64,000 nt of DNA. Source: G026625185 sp963727835. GTDB taxonomy: Bacteria; Desulfobacterota; WTBG01; JAGOGO01. The stretch lies in the NCBI GenBank assembly GCA_963727835.1, contig CAVSIB010000010.1, forward strand, positions 1 through 64,000, written 5' to 3'. Below the pieces are notes generated by a model that saw nothing but the letters and a program-made list of their open reading frames with translations, was not told the origin of the DNA and made no database searches. This document shows positions 55,887-64,000 of this stretch, piece by piece. Within the stretch, counting starts at the first letter, position 1. Each line of letters begins with the position of its first letter. The translations under genes were made by a program, and so were the position numbers.

Positions 55887-58800
55887 CTATACTAAACTTA
55901 GCGCCAACTCTTTTACCTTGGTAAGGTTTTTCTTCCCGCTTCCTAACTTGGGCATGTTATCAACCCGAATAATGCTATCCGGAAGCATTAGAGAATTTAA
56001 TTTATTTTCAATCAACTTTTGTCTTATGGTCGCAGGATCAAGCTTTCCAGAAAATAAGAGAACGATTTTTTCTCCTTTCTTTGCATCCGGCAAAGCAATT
56101 GCCGCAACTTCCACCTCTTTATTGTCCAAGACCCGGGAAACTTCTTCTTCTACTGCCCCAAGACTGATCATCTCGCCCCCGATCTTGGCAAACCGAGAGT
56201 AGCGGTCAAGAATGGTGAGGAATCCATCTTCGTCCAGTTGTCCCTTGTCTCCGGTCTTGTACCAGCGAATACCGTCTTTTTCAATAATAACCTCTTGAGT
56301 CTTTTTCTCGTTTTTAAGGTAGCCGGCCATTATTTGGATGCCGCCAATGAGAATAAGGCCTGCCTCACCTGTAGGCAGTTCCTCCAGGGTTGCGGGATCA
56401 ACAATTTTAAAGCTCGTGCCCGGAAGAGGTAATCCGACTGTCCCCGCCTTGTTACCTTGCTGGATAGACCAATCACCAGCCTTTAGCATATCCGGGATAT
56501 TGACGCTGGCCACAGGGGTTGTCTCCGTGGTGCCGTAGCCTTCGTAAATATCAAGGCCAAATTTTGTTTTGAAATCTTCCCTCACCTCTTTGTTTAATTT
56601 CTCCGCTCCGGCAACCACCAGCCGCAAGGATTGGAACATGAGCGGATGAAGCTTCTTGTTCTTGTTATAGAGCCGCAAAAAGGTAGAAGTGGCGCATAAG
56701 ATTGTAGCCCGGTGCCCCGCAGCTAGTTTGCCAATAGCGTATGCATTCGTAGGGTCAGGATGACAAACCAAAGTGATGCCTTCCACTAAGGGAAGAAAAG
56801 AAGTTACTGTCAGTCCAAAAGCATGGAAAAGGGGCAGAATGCTTAAAATCACATCATCCTCCCGGAAATTTAAAACGCTGGCAACCTGCTTGATGTTACC
56901 CACGATATTGCGGTGAGTCAGCTGAACCCCTTTGGGCATACCTTCGCTCCCGCTACTGAACAGGATGGCGGCGATATCGTCGAGCGAAGTTTTTTTGCAA
57001 TAGAGAAGTCGTAGTATAAAAGCCGGGCATAACTTAACCATCAGAGCAGTTTTAATGAGCGTGTTTTTGGAAATCTTCTCCTTGAGTTCCTCAAGAAAGA
57101 TTACCTTTTTATCAGCAAGAAATTCAGAAGCAGCAAATCCTTTCGTAGCCAATGTGGTCACAAAACGTTTTGAGGTGAGAATGGTTTTTATCTCTCCCTG
57201 TTCAAGTGACTGGTTAAGGCTTGGTTGCGAGGCTGTGTAGTTTAAATTCACCACTGTCTTACCCAGCATTAATACTGATAAGTTGGCAATAATGCCGCCT
57301 GAACTCGTGGGAAGGAGTAATCCGATATTGTGCTCCTGTTTTATTTTCTTTTTCAGTGCCTGAGCAAAAGCTATCGCCGCCACTAAAAGCCGTTGGGCGG
57401 AAAAAGACGTGCCATCAAAGTCAACCAGACTTTCTTCGCCCTTGAGTTTTTTAGCGGTCTTGAGCCACTGAACATGGACCGGACTCAAAGAATCAGTATA
57501 GTGCAGCCAGGAATAGACGGATAATTCTAAAACCGCTTTTTTCACTTCAGCTGCGGTTGTGTCTTTTCGCAAGTGGTTTTCCAAAACATACTGATACGTC
57601 TCGGGTTCTCTTAAGCCGAGACATCTCCCGGTGTTTGGGGGTAGCAAAGGAGTAGAGACTTCCCCACAATCCGCGAAGGTAAAAGGGGATGATCACTGCC
57701 TCAGTGTTTTTAACCGCCAGCTCAAAACCCCGATGGAACACCCCGACCTGTCCATTTCGACTCAGCGCTCCTTCAGGGAAAAGGACTACTACCTCACCCT
57801 GGTTGAGAAGATTTTCAATAACCTCAATGGCCTCCTTGCTCGCACTGGTGGAGATCGGAACGACACCGAAGAAATCCAAAAATTTTTTTAAGTACCACTT
57901 TTCATAATATCCTCGGTACATCACAAAGCGAACCCGACGGGGGCAGGCCATTTGAACAATGGCCCAGTCCAGATAACTGGTGTGGTTGCCAAGCATCAAC
58001 ACCCCACCGGAGGAGGGAATATTCTGCATAGCCCAAAACCTGGAGTTTGTAGTGTTGCGAAACTAACGTGCCAATCAAATAACGGATAAACGACTGTGGC
58101 AATTTAATAAAGGTGTAAAGAGTCGCACAAAAAGCAATGATAAATAATCCCTTAAAAAGGGGACCATAATCTATTCCCTTAAGAGCAAAAACGATCGTGA
58201 GATTAAGAAAAAAAGCATCATTGAGTTCTGCAGAAAATTATTTGCCCGCTAAAACCTTGCCCAACTCTTTGTCTTTCGCATTAAACTGGATTAAGGAATT
58301 TAAGGGCACAATGAACATCCCCCCCCCCACAACCCCGTATGAGAGAAATAAGAGCGCTAACAATGAAATGTTGGTGGTTGAAGAAAGGAGAAAAAGTAAA
58401 AGCGTTATCCCAAGCGCGCTTGCCGGGATCATCCCGGTCTCAATGTATGTTTTTAGATACTTTGCCCGCGATCAGAGAACCAATAATGACTCCCAATACC
58501 GGCGATGGCCATTAAGCCTTGGGCAACGACCGTATTGGTGACATTTGCCGTCCCTTTTAAATACGCTCCAAAGGCCGCGAACACTACCTGGTTAATCCCC
58601 CAAAAAATTGCCAGCCCGATAATACTGAGCCAGATCACCTCATTTCCTTTGATCCGCCCGGAGGTTTTCTTTCAGATACTTTCCTGTTATATACTGTTTC
58701 CTATTAAAGGATAGTTCCTTGTTGGTTTCGGTCTGTTGGGGGAGCGTAAAAGCTAATAAGGTTTCGATGGCAGTGCCGGCAATAATCAGATATCCCAAAG

Positions 58801-59344
58801 GGGCAATGGAAGTGAGAATGTCGCTAATAGCTCTGAAATCTGGGTTATAAAATTTTTCAAAAAGGATTGAGAAAAGAAATACCCCCAACAGGATAGCGCT
58901 AATACTCACTGCTTGGACGAAAGCGTTGGCTATGGCAATGTTTTCTTTTCCGGTTAACTCCTTGATATACCCGTACTTGGCAGGAGACAAAAAAGCGGCT
59001 TGCACAGCCAGCACAAAAATGAGGATAAAAGAAGTTTTAAACCAGCCGGCATAAAAACTCAGGGTAATCAAAATAGCCAAGACAAAGGCAGACACAGCCG
59101 AGAGCTTAATCACTTTGTTCTTAGGATATTTATCGGACAAATATCCAGCCGGAGTAAAAAGCATGACAAAAGGCAGGAGGATAAGCGCGTTTACGACTGC
59201 GGTAAGAATGATCTGGGTTGTGCCGGAGAAATATTTAAAAACCGTGTTTTGGATAATGATCTTATGCCCCAGTTCATTAAAAGCATTCAAAAACACGATC
59301 AAGATATAAGGGAGGAAGCCTCTGATTTTTAAAACGTGGAACAT
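55887..59344 (-). CDS. Trifunctional MFS-PlsC-AMP ligase (Aas/LplT-like), frame-disrupted
   Basis: The 3458 bases equal about 1150 codons. First is a major-facilitator domain (VMLFTPAGYLSDKYPKNKVI) in pieces at 59344-58640, 58638-58453 and 58432-58238. A PlsC acyltransferase follows with NHTSYLDW and LFPEG (58029-57547). An AMP-dependent acyl-ACP/acyl-CoA synthetase (ILFSSGSEGMPKGVQLTHRN, YEGYGTTETTPV) is at 57647-55887. This order is that of the single-chain lysophospholipid transporter-acyltransferase-synthetase, which re-acylates lysophospholipids. Frame breaks lie near 58640, 58440, 58240-58030 and 57600. If the breaks are real, the gene is inactive. Confidence 0.75.
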
Positions 59345-59512
59345 CCTTTTTCCCTCTTATTCATATATAAACATAGCGAGGCGTGAAACGTAAAAATAAC
59401 ATAAAAAAGTTGGGGTTCAATGATGAAAATCATTCCATTTGATGACAAAAATTATAAATTTTCTATTTAGTTTTAACCTGTTATCCTCCCTCAATCTTTT
59501 GGTTTAGCCAGC

Positions 59513-61428
59513 TTATTTTCGCTCCCGAAGCAAACGCACATCCCCTTTCCTCATGGTAACTTTTTCCCGGTCAAAATATTCAAGCAAGGGGATAGCATAT
59601 TTTCTCGTTACACCCGTTATTTCTTTAAAATCACCAGGGGTAAGTTCTTTGTTCTTTTCTAAAAAAAATATCAGCTTTCGTTTAAGTTCAACAAGTTGCT
59701 CTTTTAAAAAATAAAGGTCATCTTTTACTCTAATAAGCTCCTCCTCAGTCACTAACAGGTCAAGAAGGTTTTTTATTTCCTCTGAGGAAACCGAAAGCTG
59801 TGTGGCAAATTCCCGAACCGTAGGGGGAGTGAGCCCATGCGAGCGCAGTGCACCTTCTATCTCGTTTTTTAGTTTAACCTGCTCAGCCTTCAGGGATACT
59901 TTATGACTGGCCTGGTGAATTACCACACCCGAGACCTCAATGTGTCCCTTTGCTTTCATTTCATTAATAAGATATTTAAAAAGCTCTTCAGACACTCCTC
60001 TTCCGAGCCGTTGTCGCGCTTCCTCTAAATGAAGCCCTGGTTTTAAAGGATGGTTTTGATGAAAGTCCTGAAGAAGCGTTTTTAGCCGTTGTTCATGGTT
60101 AAGCAAGATTTCTTTATGGAAAGCTTGTCGGGTCTCTGGATTAACCTCAACCAGCGTTTTCGATTGCAGAAGACCTTTCCAAACTTTTTCGATCTCTTTT
60201 GGGAGGGCGGAAATTCTCCGTAATATCTCTTTTTGAGTTATGCCCTCTAAGCCATTAGTTAAGGCCAGCGTGGTTAAAATAGTCTCAAGGTCCTTTGCGT
60301 GTAAAATTTTAAACCAATCCTTTGGTCGCTGGATCATTCCGCCTGTGCTTCTGAGGATGCGGGTCTAATACTTCTCCTCCCCCAATTGTTCGGCTGGCAT
60401 CAATATTCCTAACAATAAACCGCGCGCCAGGAATAGTTACCATGGGTTCAGAAAAGCGAAATTGGAGCAAAATACTCACCACCTGCACCCAAAACATTCC
60501 CTTCATAGCTAATTACCCGAGCTAAGGTTTGGGTGGTAAAAAGATGAAAACGGATTTCATCACCGTGTTTAATTGGTTGGGGAATATCCGGTAAAATTTT
60601 CAAGCGAACATCAAACCGAAAAGAAGGCTCAAGCGTTCCAGGATGGGTAAGAATGTCTCCTCGTTTGAAAAAACTTTTCTCAACTCCCTGCAGATTAATA
60701 GCCGTCCTTTGACCAGCATGGGCGGTTTCTATTTGGGAATTGTGAACTTGAATTCCGCGCACCTTGGCGTGCAGCCCCTCAGGAAGTATTTCTATCGTTT
60801 CACCAATGCCTATTTCCCCGGAAATTAAGGTCCCGGTTACGACCGTACCAAAGCCTTTCATCGAGAACACTCGATCAATCGGCAAAAAAGCAAGTCCCTC
60901 AGAAAAAGTTTTTTTAATTTTGGGAACAAGAGCTTCCAGGGTAGAAATCAGTTGAGGAATCCCTTTTCCGGTAAGCGCCGAGACTGGCACTATCGGCGCT
61001 CCTTCAAGAAAGGTTCCCTTGACAAGTTTCGTGAGATCCTCCCTAATTAACTCCACCCAGTCGGGTTCAACAAGGTCAATCTTGGTAAGGGCAATCAGGC
61101 CATATTTAATATCGAGAAGCTGACAAATTTCAAGATGCTCCCTTGTCTGAGGCATTACTCCATCATCAGCAGCTACTACCAGCATCACCAAATCAATCCC
61201 CCCGGCACCCGCAATCATTCGTTTAATAAATTTTTCGTGTCCCGGAACATCGACCACTCCAACCCTTTGATCTCCCGGAATGCTTAAAGAGGTAAACCCC
61301 AGCTCAATCGTTATCCCCCTTTCCTTCTCCTCCTTGAGCCGGTCTAAATCCACGCCGGTAAGTGCTTTTATTAATGCTGTCTTCCCATGATCAATATGGC
61401 CGGCTGTACCTAAAATAATATTCGTCAT
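59513..61428 (-). CDS. selB: Selenocysteine-specific elongation factor SelB, frame-disrupted
   Basis: SelB delivers selenocysteyl-tRNA to UGA by reading a SECIS hairpin. The N-terminal GTPase has GTAGHIDHGKTALIKALTGV, VDVPGHEKFIKRMIAGAGGI and LTKIDLVEPDW. Breaks near 60470 and 60345 separate it from FRFSEPMVTIPGARFIVRN and from the C-terminal winged-helix array (LTPPTVREFATQLSVSSEEI, KELTPGDFKEITGVTRKYAI, PLLEYFDREKVTMRKGDVR). About 638 residues is the normal length. It is on the same strand as selA, five kilobases away. Confidence 0.93.
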
Positions 61429-61583
61429 GATTGTATAGTGTTGGAGGGAATTGTTTTGTTAGATTTGACAATACGGGACTACTAAAAAATAGCAGATAGG
61501 GGGGGGAAATAGCAAGGCGTGAGAGTGAATTTTAGAATATGGCGGTGCAGTTTATGTAATTAGCAAATTACTCCTCTATTTCT

Positions 61584-61982
61584 TCAGTATCCTTTATAAT
61601 AGCTGCGGTAGCGAAGGCTATCATCCTGATTTCGCAGGTATTTTTCTTCTTTTTCGATCTTGCTTTGACAAGCAATGCAGTATCGGGCAAAAGGCATAAC
61701 TTTTATTCTCCCTTCAGCAATTTTAGCGCCGCAGTCTTCGCAAATTCCGTAAGTTCCTTCCTCAATCCGTTCTAAGGCTTCATCAATAAGCTCAAGCTTC
61801 TCCCGGTCGCGGTTACAAAGAAGTATTGAAAATTGCCTTTCACGTTCGTCATCAGCCAAATCATACATATCTGCAATGGCTTCTTGAAGATGGCCGATTT
61901 CCATTTTCATATTGGAAGCAATTTCCTGAAGTAAATTATCTTTGATTTTCAGCAACATATCCCTTATTTCATTTTTCTTCAT
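61584..61982 (-). CDS. DksA/TraR-type C4 zinc-finger protein
   Basis: The 132-residue protein has an N-terminal coiled coil and the zinc motif C-E-D-C-G-A-K-I, then C-I-A-C near the end (GICEDCGAKIAEGRIKVMPF, ARYCIACQSKIEKEE). DksA-type proteins bind the secondary channel of RNA polymerase; this short form lacks the typical D-x-x-D-x-A loop residues I can recognise, so it could be a general regulator of the same fold. Confidence 0.83.
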   Translation of the reverse strand: MKKNEIRDMLLKIKDNLLQEIASNMKMEIGHLQEAIADMYDLADDERERQFSILLCNRDREKLELIDEALERIEEGTYGICEDCGAKIAEGRIKVMPFARYCIACQSKIEKEEKYLRNQDDSLRYRSYYKGY

Positions 61983-62117
61983 ACATTCTCCTTAGGATAA
62001 GGATAACCCCTTTTTTAAAAATGAAAGGGAATATTACCTAAAAAAATAGTTTTGTCAATTAAATTGGTCTGATTTTTTAAAATCTTCTGGTTTCTGGACA
62101 CTAAAGTTTTTTAAATT

Positions 62118-63467
62118 TCAGGGTTTGGACAAAGAGCAGACTTTCCCCTCAAGATCATAAACCCCGGTTTTGGTAACCAGGATATTATAGATTTCTCCAG
62201 GAATTAAAATAGGGTGTTTTGTTATAACTCTGGTTTTTCCATCCACTTCAGGAGCCTGTGAAGCTATCCTCCCACTAACCCCTGATCTTTCTTTTTTTTC
62301 GACCAAGACCTTTTGAACCGTGCCAATAAACTTTTTATTTTTTCCCCGTGAGATTCTTGCCTGAAGGCTCATAAGATCTCGTCCGTCGTTTTTCTTTTAT
62401 TTTTTCAGTAAGTTGACCGGGTAGTTTGGCCGATAAGGTTCCTTCTTCATGGGAATAAGCAAAAACTCCGAGATGGTCAAACTTAACTCGCTTAACCAAG
62501 GAAACTAATTCATTAAACTGCTTTGTCGTTTCTCCTGGAAATCCTACCATTAAGGTCGTTCTAATGGTTGCCTCAGGAATATTATTCCGGATTTTAGCGA
62601 TAAGATCATAGAGAAACTGGGGATTATTCTTCCGTTTCATTGCTTTCAGGATTGCGGGATTAATATGCTGAAGAGGGATATCGAAATATTTACACATCTT
62701 CTCTTCTTCCTTAATAATCCTTATAAGCTCATCACTAATATTTTTCGGGTTGGTATAAAGCAGGCGGATCCATTCAATGCCTTCAACCTTAGCCAATCTG
62801 CGAAGCAAAAATGCCAAATCAACCTTGGGAGAAAGGTCCCGGCCATACATGGTGGTATCCTGAGCAATAAGATTTATCTCCTTTACTCCCTGAGCAGATA
62901 AGTTCAATGCTTCCTTTACGATTGAATCAGGGGGCCGACTTCGAAAACGACCCCGGATTTTGGGAATAATACAAAAGGAGCAACAATGAGAACAGCCTTC
63001 CGCAATTTTGATATAAGCGCTTCCGGGAAAAGAAGTATTAACCCGATCAGTCCTGTCATCATAGAGGTAGCGGGGCTTCCCCAAGTAAAATCGGGAAACG
63101 GCCTTTGTTTCCCTCAGCGACTCAACCACTTCCCTAATCCGATAAAATTCCCCGGTGCCGATAAATACATCTACCTCAGGAAGAAGCTTAGATAATGACT
63201 TGCCGTATCGCTGGGGCAAGCATCCACTAACAATCAAATAGTTACAGCTTCCGGATTTTTTATACTGGGCAAGCTCAAAAATGGTTTCGAGTGCCTCTTC
63301 TTTTGCCGCATTAATAAAAGAACAGGTATTGATGATAATGATTTCTGCCTGGTAGGTAAGCTCGCAACCGGATACTGCGCTTTAAGCAAAGCACCCAGCA
63401 TAACCTGACTATCCACGAGATTTTTGGCACAACCAAGGCTTACTAAATAGACTGGGGGATGTGACAT
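62118..63467 (-). CDS. rimO: Ribosomal protein S12 methylthiotransferase RimO, frame-disrupted
   Basis: RimO methylthiolates an aspartate of ribosomal protein S12. The N-terminus VYLVSLGCAKNLVDSQVMLG distinguishes RimO from MiaB. After a break near 63365 the chain continues with YLIVSGCLPQRYGKSLSKLL. The radical-SAM cysteines are in IAEGCSHCCSFCIIPKIRGR. A second break near 62370 leads to the C-terminal TRAM domain (GRIASQAPEVDGKTRVITKH). The start at 63467 lies 5 bases after the lolA stop. Two or three breaks are needed; about 448 residues is normal. Confidence 0.92.
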
Positions 63468-63471
63468 ATAG

Positions 63472-64000
63472 TTATTGTCTTGTTTGTGGTGCAGGCGGCT
63501 CAACCACCTCAACGCCAGCAGGTGGGATAAAGTGAAAGCATTGGGGAGAAATTTTTTGGTTTTCTTTTATCTTACTCAAAACTAATCGAGTATAATTCCC
63601 GGATTCGTAATAAATAGTTACTGTTTGAATCTGATAACTCTTTCTTTCCCACAGTAATAAGCACTTCGCGAAGCTCGGAATATTTTTCCTTGAGGGTAAG
63701 CTTTAATGAAGGGTCAGAAGTGCCTCCTCCCGAGCAAACACTGATAAAAAAATCTCTTTCCAAATTTTCCATGGTGGATAGAAGGTTAATAAAAGGATGA
63801 TGTAAAAAGTCAGGGGACACCAGGTTCTTAAGAACTTGGTTGTTAGCTGGCGTATAAACCCATAGATACTGGCCATCAAAAGTCTGTCGTTGTTTCGCAG
63901 GATGAGAAACTTCCATATTAAAAAGGTTTGGTTTTTCAAGAAAAATTTTCCCGCTAAACTCCCGGGATTGGTTTAAAGAAGCAATATAGTTTGTCTGCAC
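63472..64000 (-). CDS. lolA: Outer-membrane lipoprotein carrier LolA, partial at the right edge, frame-disrupted
   Basis: LolA carries lipoproteins across the periplasm. Visible is the region SREFSGKIFLEKPNLFNMEV, then QRQTFDGQYLWVYTPANNQV. The first frame runs to 63572, but near 63640 a shifted frame continues as SYQIQTVTIYYESGNYTRLV and ends FHFIPPAGVEVVEPPAP at 63472, the usual LolA ending. The N-terminus with its signal peptide is beyond the window. It is followed by rimO, as in some deltaproteobacteria. Confidence 0.82.

Overview
The window looks like a chromosomal piece of a Gram-negative anaerobic bacterium. LolA, an exported beta-barrel-like protein, GmhA and an ABC polysaccharide exporter point to an outer membrane. 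A tungsten aldehyde:ferredoxin oxidoreductase, an ADP-forming acyl-CoA synthetase, an oxalate/formate-type antiporter and a methanogen-like sulfur cluster point to anaerobic life. Gene content and order (lolA-rimO, selA-HNH-rluD-gmhA-pgpA-cinA) fit Desulfobacterota, perhaps near Syntrophales; this is inference, not a placement. The cell decodes UGA as selenocysteine: tRNA-Sec, selA and selB are all here, but no selenoprotein was recognised.

Layout. 0-12.5 kb, almost all minus strand, is a sulfur island. An Fe-S-type Rrf2 regulator and cysK are followed by the DUF39/NIL-ferredoxin homocysteine pair, a Thi4-like thiazole synthase, a DUF6775-like protein, nifS, bioB, mnmA and a ThiF/MoeB-type E1 enzyme. 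Then comes a second promoter driving a Met/Cys-rich leader peptide, a terminator, a YezD-like protein and an exported barrel-like protein. cysE diverges from the regulator. The two promoter regions share the same TATCCTA-N9-TAGGATA operator inside a longer repeat. 12.5-14.2 kb is wreckage: a Wzm fragment, a glycosyltransferase, a glycosyltransferase tail and a 402-bp IS relic with perfect 13-bp ends. 14.4-31 kb is mixed housekeeping and anaerobic metabolism (uvrC, cyclase, hydantoinase-like, ferredoxin-AOR, tRNA-Sec, nadE, carbonic anhydrase, MFS, tRNA-Pro, rdgB, ADP-forming acyl-CoA synthetase, thpR).

31.5-47.8 kb, plus strand, is a mosaic surface-polysaccharide locus: Wzm/Wzt export, a radical-SAM protein, fused methyltransferase/glycosyltransferase, a sugar aminotransferase with a PglD-type acetyltransferase, a BKACE enzyme, a multi-domain glycosyltransferase and several membrane glycosyltransferases. 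It carries a duplicated wzt tail and a duplicated GT4 tail. 47.8-64 kb, minus strand, is a conserved block: cinA, pgpA, a deoxyhypusine-synthase-like protein, gmhA, rluD, HNH, selA, a decayed ceramidase-like gene, an MFS-PlsC-AMP-ligase protein, selB, a DksA-like protein, rimO and lolA.

More than twenty conserved genes are interrupted by single-base frame breaks, several in homopolymers and repairable by adding or removing one base. Most are probably sequence errors, so these genes are reported over their full reconstructed span. The ceramidase-like gene is the exception: it also has two in-frame stops.

The strongest candidate for something new is the dual control of the YezD/barrel operon: an Rrf2-type operator at the promoter plus a Met/Cys leader-peptide attenuator.
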